NCBI GenBank assembly: GCA_022616415.1
Contig: JAKEEU010000234.1
Location: forward strand, 1-42,300
Length of the DNA stretch: 42,300 nucleotides
Source of the DNA: Candidatus Zhuqueibacterota bacterium
Lineage (GTDB): Bacteria; Zhuqueibacterota; Zhuqueibacteria; Zhuqueibacterales; Zhuqueibacteraceae
Reading direction: 5' to 3'
Part shown: positions 7,949 to 16,068 of the stretch, in pieces
Layout: every line of letters starts with the position of its first letter
Position numbering within the stretch: position 1 is the first letter of the stretch
Notes under the pieces: generated by a model
What the model was told of the DNA's origin: nothing
The model's database searches: none
Seen by the model: only the letters and a program-made list of their open reading frames with translations
Made by a program: the position numbers and the translations under genes

Positions 7949-8887
7949 GTGAATGATCTTTCTCCAAAATTTCACGCGCCGGTTTTGGTGGCGCCGGTTC
8001 TGCAATTCTTGCTCACTTCGGAATCCCGAACCATCGTTGACGCGACGCTCGGCGACGGCGGCCATAGCGAGGCTCTGCTCGAGAAGGGAGGAGCGGAGCT
8101 GCGCGTGATCGGCATTGACGCCGATTCCAAAGCGCTGGCCGTCGCACAAACGCGATTGGCGCAATTTGCAGAACGCTTTCAGCCGCTACAAGGAAATTTT
8201 CGTTCGTTGACTTCATTGTTGGGCTCTCTTGGCATGACGAGTGTGGATGGTGTGTTGGCAGATTTGGGTGTAAGCTCCAGGCAGATCGACCAACCGGAAC
8301 GAGGATTCAGCTATCTCCAGGACGGCCCCCTGGACATGCGCATGAACCCGAATCTGCCGCACACCGCCGCCGATTTGCTCGCCACGCTCGAGCAGAATGA
8401 GCTTAAAAAAATTTTCCGCGACTATGGCGAAGAGAAATTGGCAGCGCCGATCGCGCGCGCCATTGTAAGACAGAGATCGCAACGCGCGTTGCTGCGCACG
8501 GGCGATTTGCGGCAGATCGTTGAGAAGATCGTGCACGGGCCACACCGCGTCAAATCGCTGGCGCGAATTTTTCAAGCGCTGCGCATTGCCGTGAACGAAG
8601 AGCTGGAAGCCTTGAATGAGTTTTTGGCGCAAGCGCTGGCTTTGCTGCGGCCCGGAGGGAGATTGGCCGTCATCAGCTATCATTCGCTGGAAGATCGCCT
8701 CGTCAAACAGTTTTTCAAAGCGCAGGCCAAAGGCTGCACCTGCCCGCCGGAATTTCCAATGTGTGTTTGCGGCAGGCAGCCACAACTGAGCATTCTGACG
8801 GCGAAACCCCTCATGCCGGGCCCGGAGGAGATTGCCGCCAACAGCCGCGCCCGCAGCGCGCGTTTGCGCGCCGCCCAGAAAAGATGA
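7949..8887 (+). CDS. rsmH: 16S rRNA (cytosine-1402-N4)-methyltransferase RsmH
   Basis: RsmH (MraW) methylates N4 of C1402 in 16S rRNA using S-adenosylmethionine. The 312-residue product has the family length. It begins FHAPVLVAPVL, followed by the SAM-binding DATLGDGGHS at residues 31-40, then GVLADLGVSSRQID and the family block ERGFSY...PLDMRM. The end carries ISYHSLEDRLVKQFFK and a cysteine-containing segment (GCTCPPEFPMCVCG), as in known members. The GTG at 7949 is chosen because GAGAAG lies just upstream and the protein aligns from there. Its stop overlaps the ftsL start (ATGA). The 53-nt gap after mraZ is unremarkable. Confidence 0.95.
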   Translation: MNDLSPKFHAPVLVAPVLQFLLTSESRTIVDATLGDGGHSEALLEKGGAELRVIGIDADSKALAVAQTRLAQFAERFQPLQGNFRSLTSLLGSLGMTSVDGVLADLGVSSRQIDQPERGFSYLQDGPLDMRMNPNLPHTAADLLATLEQNELKKIFRDYGEEKLAAPIARAIVRQRSQRALLRTGDLRQIVEKIVHGPHRVKSLARIFQALRIAVNEELEALNEFLAQALALLRPGGRLAVISYHSLEDRLVKQFFKAQAKGCTCPPEFPMCVCGRQPQLSILTAKPLMPGPEEIAANSRARSARLRAAQKR

Positions 8888-9291
8888 ACAAGCGAATCGT
8901 TAGCGCCAGCAAGCCGCCGCGCAAAAAACCGCAGTCGATGGTTGCGCCCCGGCGATCCGGAAAAAGCGGCACAGCGGAAAAAAATTCAGGCCGCCAGCTC
9001 AAACCGAGGCTTGATCTCGCCGCCATTCGAAAAAGTATCGCGTTGCTGCTGCCGTTTGCCATTCTGTTGTCTCTCGCTTTGCTGCTCATTTGGGAGCGGG
9101 TGCGAGTCAACGAGCTGGCAGCAGAGATTGCGGCGTTGGAAGCGCAGCGCAATCAACTTGCCGACCAAAATGGCAAGTTGCTTATTCAAGTGGAGCAGCT
9201 TGCCGGCTTTGGCCGCATCTCGAAATTGGCCTCGCAGCGTTTAGGTTTGGTCACGGTGCCGCATCAAGTGATCGTGGTTGAGGAGGAATGA
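8884..9291 (+). CDS. ftsL: Cell division protein FtsL
   Basis: This 135-residue bitopic protein has the FtsL layout. A basic, disordered cytoplasmic N-terminus (about 1-50) is followed by a strong membrane helix (about 55-72), a periplasmic leucine-zipper-like coiled coil (about 75-105) and a short C-terminal beta-type tail with GLVTVPHQVIVV. FtsL joins FtsB and FtsQ in the periplasm and activates FtsWI. Primary sequence similarity between FtsL proteins is low, so the call rests on size, topology and position between rsmH and ftsI. The start ATG overlaps the rsmH stop by ATGA, a sign of translational coupling. Confidence 0.85.
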   Translation: MNKRIVSASKPPRKKPQSMVAPRRSGKSGTAEKNSGRQLKPRLDLAAIRKSIALLLPFAILLSLALLLIWERVRVNELAAEIAALEAQRNQLADQNGKLLIQVEQLAGFGRISKLASQRLGLVTVPHQVIVVEEE

Positions 9292-9296
9292 AATGA

Positions 9297-9332
9297 AACT
9301 GGCCGGTCGCTCACAGTGGTCGGTCAGCGTAA
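9297..9332. repeat. Short GGCCGGTC/GGTCGGTC repeat
   Basis: The spacer after ftsL holds CTGGCCGGTCGCT and, after 5 nt, GTGGTCGGTCAGCG. The core GNCCGGTC is shared with the inverted repeats at 15829-15907 and 28316-28375, so it looks like a decayed member of that family. Confidence 0.45.
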
Positions 9333-9362
9333 TTTGACTTCCCCTCATTTTTTTCGTAAGAA

Positions 9363-9484
9363 ATCACTTGTCATCGCGAGGCGCTTTTTGTCCCGCTTTT
9401 CGGGACTCCGTAAAGCGGAGCCGAAGCGATCTTCTCGCCGGCAAGAGACTGCTTCGCTGAAAAACGCTCGCAGTGACGATTTCT
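9363..9484. repeat. Dispersed GTCATCGCGAG-type intergenic hairpin repeat, copy 1
   Basis: The element opens with GTCATCGCGAG, contains GAAGCGATCTTC and GACTGCTTCGCTG, and closes with CTCGCAGTGAC, an imperfect complement of the opening. Such repeats, usually reading GTCATTGCGAG...CTCGCAATGAC, are common dispersed intergenic elements in many environmental genomes. An inner hairpin (TCCCGC...GCGGA) is also present. A related copy lies after ftsI at 11802-11895. Confidence 0.75.
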
Positions 9485-9505
9485 TAGAAGTGAGTCTCGC
9501 GTAAT

Positions 9506-11773
9506 ATGAATATACCAGTAATCGACCCCGGCGCGCGCGCCAATAAAGCTCAAAACCGCCGGGTGAGCGCGCAAAAAAACGGCAAAACGCCGCCGGCACG
9601 ATCCGCCAAAAGAGATTGGCGCACGCTGGCGCTGGAGATTTTTTTTCTGTGCTTTGGCCTGCTCGTCGTCGCGCGTTTGATTTATATTCAAGCGCTGCAG
9701 AGCACGAAATATCAGAAAATGGCCAAAGTGCAGCATCTTTCGGAAATTCCTTTGCTGGCGCAGCGCGGACTGATCTACGACCGCAGCGAGAATCTTCTCG
9801 CGCTCAACGAAGCGCGGGTGTCGGTCGGGCTTGACCTCCGCCTCGTGAAGAATCGCAACGAATACGCGGAAAAGCTGGCGCCGCTGTTGGGACAATCAGC
9901 GGCAACGCTGCGTGAGACCATGCGCGGCGAGCGAAACTTCGTCTGGCTGCGCCGCCGCGCCGATCCGGAATTGGCGCAAAAAATCAAAGCGCTCAAATTG
10001 CCCGGCGTCCGGCTGGAGAAGGACAGCCGCCGGCGTTACCCGCACGATGAGAGCGCCGCGCACGTTCTCGGCTACACCGACGTGGATAATCGCGGCATTG
10101 CCGGAATTGAACTGGCATGCGATTCGCTTCTGCGCGGCAGCAACGGCCGCAAAATTATTCAGCGTGATGCAATTGGCAATGCGCTGCCGGAAGTGAGCAT
10201 TCCGGACGTCCCGGCGATCAACGGCAAAAGCTTGATTCTGACCATCGACTACATTTTGCAAACGGTTGCCCGCGAAGAGCTGCGCGCGGCGATGGAAAGC
10301 TTTGACGCGAGCGCCGGCATCGTGGTTATCACCAACCCGAATACCGGTGAAATTCTGGCGCTGGTTTGCGAGCCGAGCTTCAACCCCAATTATCCGGCGT
10401 CGTATGAAATGGCGACGCGCCGCAACCGCGCCATCACCGATCTTTTCGAGCCGGGCTCGACGTTCAAGCTCGTCACGTTCTCCGGAGTTTTGCAGGACAA
10501 GAAACGCGATCCGGATGATATCATCGATTGCGAAAACGGCGTCTACCCCATCTTCGGCGAAGTGGTGCGCGATCACGAGAAGTACGGCAACCTTCCCGTG
10601 CGCGACGTGCTGGCGTATTCGAGCAATATCGGTACGACGAAATTGGCGCGTTTGCTCGGCAAAAAAAAATTTTTTCAATATGCGCGCGATTTCGGGTTCG
10701 GCATGGTTACCGGCCTTGAGCTTGATGGCGAGGCGAGCGGTGTGCTCAAAAACCCGGTGGAGTGGTCGGGCTTCACGCTGCCAGCCATGGCGATGGGCTA
10801 CGAAGTTGCCGTGACCGCCATCCAAATGACCATGGCTTATGGCGCGCTTGCCAACGGCGGACTTCTGTTGCAGCCTAAAATTCTCACCGGGGTCATTGAG
10901 CCGACCGGCGAAATCCGGCGTTTCAATAAAACCGAAGTCGTGCGCCGGGTTATTTCCGCGCCGGTGGCACGCACTATGACAAATTTACTCGAGGGCGTGG
11001 TGGAACACGGCACCGCCAAGACCGCCGCGATTCCGGGTGTGCGAATCGCCGGAAAAACCGGCACGGCACGCAAATCGTTGACCTCCGGCCGCGGTTATGC
11101 CCGCAATGATTATATCGCTTCGTTCATCGGCTTTTTTCCGGCCAATGAGCCGCGGTATTTGATCTTTGTGATACTCGAAAATCCGCGCACGACGTACTGG
11201 GGCGGGCACGTGGCCGCGCCGACGTTTAAGAAAATTGCACAACGCCTCATTGCTTCAACATCAGTAAAAGAACAAAAAATGACGCTCGAGGAAATGACTG
11301 AAACGACAATCACGAAAGGACAGGCCACTCAAGGGCAAGTCACAACAAGACAGGCCCTGGACACGCGCAGCGTGATCGTTCCGGACGTCACCGGACGCGC
11401 CGCCGCGATTAGCGCCGCGATGTTGGAGAAACTCGGTTTGAAAGTGGCAAGCGAGGGCACGGGAGATTTTGTTTTAAACCAGACGCCGGCGCCAGGCTCG
11501 CGCGTTGCGCCCCACACCAAAGTCGTGCTCGATTTGTTTGAAGTGGAGCAGACTCGCGCCGCCGCGACGAGCAAGATGCCCAATCTCGTCGGGCTTTCCG
11601 TGCGTGAAGCGCTGCAACGCTTGAATCTTCTCAAGCTCGAAGCGCTGGTGCGCGGCAGCGGCCGGGTGGCGCGCCAATATCCTTCTCCCGGCGCCAATAT
11701 CTCTCCCGGCGCGCGCTGCGAGATTGAATGTCAGCCAACCGTTTCAACGGCCAAGACCTCGGCAATACACTAG
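9506..11773 (+). CDS. ftsI: Septal peptidoglycan transpeptidase FtsI (PBP3) with two PASTA domains
   Basis: FtsI cross-links septal peptidoglycan in the periplasm with FtsW. The 755-residue protein has a basic cytoplasmic tail, a membrane helix at about residues 47-67, a class B pedestal domain (about 75-240) and a transpeptidase domain. Its motifs are STFK with active Ser318, SSN at 372-374 and KTG from Lys517. Two PASTA domains follow, at about 624-680 and 688-750, joined by a Thr/Gln-rich linker at about 595-620. PASTA tails on the division transpeptidase are usual in Gram-positives and also occur in other phyla; they bind muropeptides or proteins. The ATG at 9506 has no strong ribosome site. 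The gene is isolated from ftsL by 214 nt of repeat DNA and followed by another repeat, not by murE. Confidence 0.95.
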   Translation: MNIPVIDPGARANKAQNRRVSAQKNGKTPPARSAKRDWRTLALEIFFLCFGLLVVARLIYIQALQSTKYQKMAKVQHLSEIPLLAQRGLIYDRSENLLALNEARVSVGLDLRLVKNRNEYAEKLAPLLGQSAATLRETMRGERNFVWLRRRADPELAQKIKALKLPGVRLEKDSRRRYPHDESAAHVLGYTDVDNRGIAGIELACDSLLRGSNGRKIIQRDAIGNALPEVSIPDVPAINGKSLILTIDYILQTVAREELRAAMESFDASAGIVVITNPNTGEILALVCEPSFNPNYPASYEMATRRNRAITDLFEPGSTFKLVTFSGVLQDKKRDPDDIIDCENGVYPIFGEVVRDHEKYGNLPVRDVLAYSSNIGTTKLARLLGKKKFFQYARDFGFGMVTGLELDGEASGVLKNPVEWSGFTLPAMAMGYEVAVTAIQMTMAYGALANGGLLLQPKILTGVIEPTGEIRRFNKTEVVRRVISAPVARTMTNLLEGVVEHGTAKTAAIPGVRIAGKTGTARKSLTSGRGYARNDYIASFIGFFPANEPRYLIFVILENPRTTYWGGHVAAPTFKKIAQRLIASTSVKEQKMTLEEMTETTITKGQATQGQVTTRQALDTRSVIVPDVTGRAAAISAAMLEKLGLKVASEGTGDFVLNQTPAPGSRVAPHTKVVLDLFEVEQTRAAATSKMPNLVGLSVREALQRLNLLKLEALVRGSGRVARQYPSPGANISPGARCEIECQPTVSTAKTSAIH

Positions 11774-11801
11774 CTGCAATTAATATTGAAATTCGGATAA
11801 C

Positions 11802-11895
11802 GTCGTTGCGAGCGCCTTCCAGCGAAGCAATCTTTTTAGACACCTCCCAATCCCGCTTTGGGCGGGACTTCGGCAAAAAAGCGCCTCGTCATGAC
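11802..11895. repeat. Dispersed GTCATCGCGAG-type intergenic hairpin repeat, copy 2
   Basis: The element contains GTTGCGAGCGCC, GCGAAGCAATC and TCCCGCTTTGGGCGGGA, and ends GCGCCTCGTCATGAC, in the inverse sense to its start. It is clearly related to the copy at 9363-9484. The two copies flank ftsI. The perfect hairpin TCCCGC-TTTG-GCGGGA at about 11849-11865 could also end the upstream transcript. Confidence 0.65.
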
Positions 11896-11949
11896 ATCAA
11901 AAAACAATTTTATAAGATTACAGTCCATCGCACGCAACCAAGCAGGAGC

Positions 11950-13011
11950 ATGATCACTATGCAGCGACTTTTCGTTTCAATTCTGATTTTAATATTCGTG
12001 CTGGCGCCGTCTGTTTTTAGCCAAGACAAAGTCGTCGTCGTTCCCAAGCAAATTGCCGGAGCACCGTTCTCGGTTGAGGATGATGCCGACCTTTTCGCCA
12101 AAGCATATCGTTTTTTCATTGAAGGCGACGTCGCGATGGCGGCAGATAGCCTGCGCAAGTTGATCGACGCGAGCGGTTACAAAATAGACCCGCAGGCGTA
12201 CTACATCGTCGTCGCGAATTTCACCGACAAGGTTTCGCCCATCGGATTGTTTCACGAAGGGTCGGACTTTCTCGACACGCGCTTCTATGGACTCAAGACT
12301 GATAGCCTTTATTACATGTTTATTTCGCGCACCGAAAACGCGCCATCATTTGTGTCGGTGCTATTGAAAACCAAACCGACGCCGTTCGAAGCCAATCTTC
12401 CTGCGTTTCTCGGTCTTTTTGGGGTGGCGTTGCCAAGAACGCTCGCAGAACCTAGGCGCACGACGTGGATCGACGTGCGCCGTTTTGAGATTCCCGTGAA
12501 ATTTCAAAAAGTCTCCGACATTTCAGTGATCGTCAAAAAGGATTTAAGCTCGGATGAATATCTCGCCGCCGCCGTTTTCGACAACACGCCGCTCGAGCGC
12601 TGGAGCTACGGCATCGCCACTGCGATTACTTCAATAAATGACGTCTTTCTCGACGTCGGCAGCGATGGCACCATTATCGTCAAGCCACGGCCCACCGGCG
12701 ACTTGGCCGTCTTCGGCGTTATCAATTTTCACTTCAAAGCAGTCGACACGAAAGCGCCGACGCTCGGCAGCTCTTTTCATTTGCTCGGCGGCCTGCGGCT
12801 GGCCAATTTCATCGAGCCGTTGGTCGGCCTTGGATTCGGCGTTCCCATTACCGGATTCGAATTGCACGTCTTCGGCGGCGGCAGTCTGGCGTTTCGCAAC
12901 GAATTGAAATCCGGATACACGATTGGACAACCGGTTTTAAAAGAAGAAGATCCTTTTAAAACCACAATCAAATTTTATCCGCGTTTCGGGCTGGAGCTCA
13001 AATTCCCGTAA
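11950..13011 (+). CDS. Secreted protein of unknown function, possible outer-membrane protein
   Basis: The start at 11950 is chosen because AGGAG lies 3 nt upstream and the product then opens with a clear Sec signal peptide (basic MITMQR, hydrophobic core, VFSQ near residue 25). The open frame extends upstream to 11728 inside ftsI, but that part is not coding. The mature part has a helical segment (about 40-75, resembling a single TPR-type hairpin) and then beta-rich sequence. The last 110 residues alternate hydrophobic, Gly and aromatic residues and end RFGLELKFP, which suggests a small beta-barrel or beta-sandwich at the outer membrane. I do not recognise the family. It occupies the slot where murE normally lies, although nothing in it resembles a Mur ligase. 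Confidence 0.7.
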   Translation: MITMQRLFVSILILIFVLAPSVFSQDKVVVVPKQIAGAPFSVEDDADLFAKAYRFFIEGDVAMAADSLRKLIDASGYKIDPQAYYIVVANFTDKVSPIGLFHEGSDFLDTRFYGLKTDSLYYMFISRTENAPSFVSVLLKTKPTPFEANLPAFLGLFGVALPRTLAEPRRTTWIDVRRFEIPVKFQKVSDISVIVKKDLSSDEYLAAAVFDNTPLERWSYGIATAITSINDVFLDVGSDGTIIVKPRPTGDLAVFGVINFHFKAVDTKAPTLGSSFHLLGGLRLANFIEPLVGLGFGVPITGFELHVFGGGSLAFRNELKSGYTIGQPVLKEEDPFKTTIKFYPRFGLELKFP

Positions 13012-13027
13012 CGCTTCGCGCCTAAAC

Positions 13028-13190
13028 GGAGTGATGGAGCAATGGATTGATGGAATAATGGATTATTGGATTGATGGCGTCATGAGGTTATGGAGTCCAA
13101 CACTCCATTACTCCAATATTCCAATAATCCAGCAATCCATTTGTCCAATACTCCATCACTCCAACAATTCATCGATCCGATAACCCAGCT
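13028..13190. repeat. 8-nt-period inverted repeat array upstream of murF
   Basis: Direct units of the type TGGATTNN run from about 13030 to 13100. Inverted units (ACTCCATT, ATCCAGCA, ACTCCATC and similar) run from about 13100 to 13175. The unit matches the array at 4228-4373. The element fills the spacer between the secreted-protein gene and murF and leaves no clear ribosome binding site for murF. Confidence 0.85.
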
Positions 13191-13195
13191 TTGTA

Positions 13196-14599
13196 ATGGC
13201 TCTCATTCTCACACTCGGCGAAATACAACAAGCCGGCGGCGCGCGCTTTGAGGGAGAGGGCACGCAACTGACGCAACGCGGCGCCGGCCTTTCGACGGAT
13301 TCGCGCCAGTGCCAACCCGGCGAGATTTTTGTCGCGCTGCGCGGCGAGAAATTTGACGGCCATCGATTCGTGGCGCAAGTTTTAGCGGCCGGGGCGCTCG
13401 CCGCTGTGGTGGAAGCGAGCTGGCTCACCTCGCAAAAAAAACCGCGTGGAAATTTTATCGTCGTCGACGACACCCTGCAAGCTTTACAACAGATCGGCCA
13501 TACGATTCGCCGGCGCTGGGGAAAGCCGGTCGTCGCCATTACCGGCAGCAACGGCAAAACCACGACCAAAGAGCTGGTTGCGGCGGTATTGGCGCAAGAA
13601 AAATCGGTTCACAAAACCACCGGCAATTTGAATAACCATATCGGTGTCCCTTTAACGCTGGCGGAGTTGGATCACGGCCACGACGTGGCGGTGGTGGAAA
13701 TGGGCGCCAATCATTACGGCGAAATCGCGCGGCTCTGCGAGATCGCCGCGCCGCATTTCGGGCTGATCACCAACATCGGCCGCGCCCACATTGAATTTTT
13801 CAAAGACCTCGACGGCGTGGCCAAAGCCAAGCGCGAGCTTTTTGATTTCCTGCACGCTCGCAACGGCGTTGTTTTTATCAACGCGGATGATCCCAAGCTG
13901 CGCGCAACGCTGCCGTCCGGCGCTAAAGCCATTACGTATGGAATCGATCAGCCGGCGCAGGTGCAAGGGAAAATTGCCGGCGTCGATGAAAATGGCTGCG
14001 TCACGCTCGCGTGGGGCGGGCAAACTATTCATCTCGCCATTCCCGGAACGCACAACGCCATCAATGCTCTGGCCGCGGTTGCGGTTGGCGAGCATTTCGG
14101 CATCGCGCCGGAAAAAATTTGTCGCGCTTTGGAGACGACACAGCCGGTTGCCAAACGCATGCAGATTTTTCGGCTCAAAAGCCCTTTCGGGCGCGGCGAG
14201 CTGACGATCATCAACGATGCCTATAATGCCAACCCGGAGTCGATGCGTGCCGCGTTGGAATTTCTCGCTGCCATGCCGGTTCGCGAAAATGGCCGTCGCA
14301 TCGCTATTTTAGGCGACATGCTCGAGCTCGGCGACACGGCGGCATCGGCGCACGAAGAAATCGGCGTGATGGCGAAAGGGCTTCCAATCCACGCCGTCTT
14401 TGCGTATGGCCCGCAAATGCGGCATCTCGTCCACGCCATCGGCGAAGCGTTTTGGGCCGAACACTTTGACGACAAAGCACGCCTCTGTGAAGAAATCAAT
14501 CGCTCCGTTCGCCCCGGCGACGTGATTTTGCTGAAAGGCAGCCGCGGCATGGCGATGGAGGAGATTGTTGAACGTCTGAGCATTCTCGAAGATGAGTAG
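13196..14599 (+). CDS. murF: UDP-N-acetylmuramoyl-tripeptide--D-alanyl-D-alanine ligase MurF
   Basis: MurF adds D-Ala-D-Ala to the UDP-MurNAc-tripeptide, the last cytoplasmic ligase step. The 467-residue product has the N-terminal substrate domain with STDSRQCQPGEIFVALRG (about residues 33-50), the ATP loop GSNGKTTT at 117-124 and the MurF-typical TTGNLNNHIGVPLTL (about 141-155). The central ATPase domain contains EMGANHYGEI, and the C-terminal ligase domain contains NDAYNANPESMRAAL. It is the only Mur ligase in this cluster; murE, murD and murC are not here. The ATG at 13196 is the only sensible start, though no ribosome site is visible because repeat DNA abuts it. Confidence 0.95.
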   Translation: MALILTLGEIQQAGGARFEGEGTQLTQRGAGLSTDSRQCQPGEIFVALRGEKFDGHRFVAQVLAAGALAAVVEASWLTSQKKPRGNFIVVDDTLQALQQIGHTIRRRWGKPVVAITGSNGKTTTKELVAAVLAQEKSVHKTTGNLNNHIGVPLTLAELDHGHDVAVVEMGANHYGEIARLCEIAAPHFGLITNIGRAHIEFFKDLDGVAKAKRELFDFLHARNGVVFINADDPKLRATLPSGAKAITYGIDQPAQVQGKIAGVDENGCVTLAWGGQTIHLAIPGTHNAINALAAVAVGEHFGIAPEKICRALETTQPVAKRMQIFRLKSPFGRGELTIINDAYNANPESMRAALEFLAAMPVRENGRRIAILGDMLELGDTAASAHEEIGVMAKGLPIHAVFAYGPQMRHLVHAIGEAFWAEHFDDKARLCEEINRSVRPGDVILLKGSRGMAMEEIVERLSILEDE

Positions 14600-14656
14600 C
14601 AGTTGGCAGCGGCAGTCGCCGCAATACAGTTGAAGTGCCACTGCCACTGCTACTGT
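14594..14656. repeat. 6-nt-period inverted repeat between murF and mraY
   Basis: AGTAGCAGTTGGCAGCGGCA (from 14595) is mirrored by CACTGCCACTGCTACTG (14639-14655). Both arms have a GGCAGT/CACTGC unit of about 6 nt. It forms an imperfect hairpin and fills most of the 73-nt spacer, with the mraY ribosome site just beyond. Confidence 0.75.
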
Positions 14657-14672
14657 TAAAGAAGGTGTTGCC

Positions 14673-15785
14673 ATGCTCTATTATCTGCTCTATCCATTGA
14701 GCAAATACATTTCCGGCTTCAACCTGTTTCAGTACATTTCGTTTCGCGCGGCGTTCGCGGCCATCACCGCGTTGCTCATTAGCTTCTTCATCGGCCCGCG
14801 CATCATTAATAAATTGCGCGAGAAGCAAATCGGCCAGGAAGTGCGCAAAGAAGGCCCGCAAACGCATTTGAAAAAGCAGGGCACGCCGACCATGGGCGGG
14901 TTGATCATTCTCACCGCGGCAATATTGCCGACGCTGCTGTGGGCGCAAGCAACGATCTACGTTGGCCTCGTGGTTCTGGCCACCGTGTGGATGGGTGTGG
15001 TTGGGTTTATAGATGATTATTTGAAAGTCGTCAAAAAATGGCCGAAGGGGCTTTACGGCCGCTACAAAATCGTCGGACAAGTTTCATTCGGGCTGCTTCT
15101 TGGCGGTGTGATTTTTTTGACACCACAGTTTAAAGATTTTTCGACATCGACGACCGTGCCTTTCGTCAAGGGCTTCGACCTCGATTTGGGTTTGAGCTTG
15201 AGTTATCCGTTCAATTACATTCCCTATGTTTTGATCGTGGTTTTTATCATTACCGCCACGAGCAACTCGGTAAATCTGACCGACGGCCTGGATGGCCTGG
15301 CGGTGGGCTTGGTGGCGATTTCGGCCACGGCATGGGCGGCGATCAGCTATGTTTCCGGCCGCATCGATTTCAGCCGCTATTTGGACATACCTTATCTGCC
15401 TGGCACCGGCGAGTTGACGGTTTATTGCGCGGCGCTTGGCGGCGCGGCGCTCGGCTTTCTATGGTTCAATGCGCATCCGGCGCAAGCGTTCATGGGCGAT
15501 ACCGGCTCTTTGGCGTTGGGCAGCGCGTTGGGAACTTTGGCGATTTTGCTGAAAAAAGAATTGCTGTTGATCATTATCGGCGGCGTCTTCGTCGCCGAAA
15601 CCATGTCGGTGATTTTGCAAGTCTGGTATTTCAAGCGCACCGGCGGCAAGCGCATTTTTCGCATGGCGCCCCTGCATCATCATTTTGAATTAAAAGGCTG
15701 GAGCGAGCCGCAAGTCGTGGTGCGCTTTTGGATCATCGGCATTCTGCTCGCGTTGTTGAGCTTGAGCACGTTCAAGATTCGTTAG
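14673..15785 (+). CDS. mraY: Phospho-N-acetylmuramoyl-pentapeptide-transferase MraY
   Basis: MraY transfers phospho-MurNAc-pentapeptide to undecaprenyl phosphate, making lipid I at the inner membrane. The 370-residue product has about ten membrane helices. Family motifs are the N-terminal TPTMGGLIIL, the paired aspartates of GFIDDYLK (D114, D115), NLTDGLDGLAVG from residue 201, the FMGDTGSLALG block and the C-terminal MAPLHHHFELKGW histidine motif. AAGAAGG precedes the ATG at 14673. murD, which normally follows, is absent; instead there are 283 nt of repeats before ftsW. Confidence 0.96.
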   Translation: MLYYLLYPLSKYISGFNLFQYISFRAAFAAITALLISFFIGPRIINKLREKQIGQEVRKEGPQTHLKKQGTPTMGGLIILTAAILPTLLWAQATIYVGLVVLATVWMGVVGFIDDYLKVVKKWPKGLYGRYKIVGQVSFGLLLGGVIFLTPQFKDFSTSTTVPFVKGFDLDLGLSLSYPFNYIPYVLIVVFIITATSNSVNLTDGLDGLAVGLVAISATAWAAISYVSGRIDFSRYLDIPYLPGTGELTVYCAALGGAALGFLWFNAHPAQAFMGDTGSLALGSALGTLAILLKKELLLIIIGGVFVAETMSVILQVWYFKRTGGKRIFRMAPLHHHFELKGWSEPQVVVRFWIIGILLALLSLSTFKIR

Positions 15786-15828
15786 TCATCGGCTCATCCA
15801 GGAACTTTGGGTGACGGTGCATTCCCCA

Positions 15829-15907
15829 AACTGACCGGCCGGATTGTTTCGGCCAAGATGAAATTTGGATATTTGCCCATCCTGATGCGTACACCGGCCG
15901 GTCAGTT
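15829..15907. repeat. Perfect 14-bp inverted repeat, CCGGCCGGTC family
   Basis: AACTGACCGGCCGG (15829-15842) and its exact complement (15894-15907) enclose a 51-nt loop. The core is shared with the inverted repeat at 28316-28375 and the short repeat at 9297-9332. It lies in the slot where murD would be expected. Confidence 0.8.
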
Positions 15908-16000
15908 AAATTTTTAGTTTTGCTGTTGTAAAATCGAGATCAATAAGTTCCGTGTGGTAGCAGGAAGTAGCGCGATGTCAAGTAAAATGATTGATAAAAC

Positions 16001-16051
16001 AGCTTGCTTCAGCAAGCTTCCATATTTTAGCGCCGGTCTTGAGGCCGGCGC
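16001..16051. repeat. Two adjacent hairpins upstream of ftsW
   Basis: The first hairpin is AGCTTGCT-TC-AGCAAGCT (16001-16018) and the second is GCGCCGG...CCGGCGC (16030-16051), ending 17 nt before the ftsW start. They could end a transcript from mraY or affect ftsW translation. There is no U-tract. The sequence looks repeat-like, and I see no aptamer core that would suggest a riboswitch. Confidence 0.6.
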
Positions 16052-16068
16052 GGTGAGCCATTATTTAA

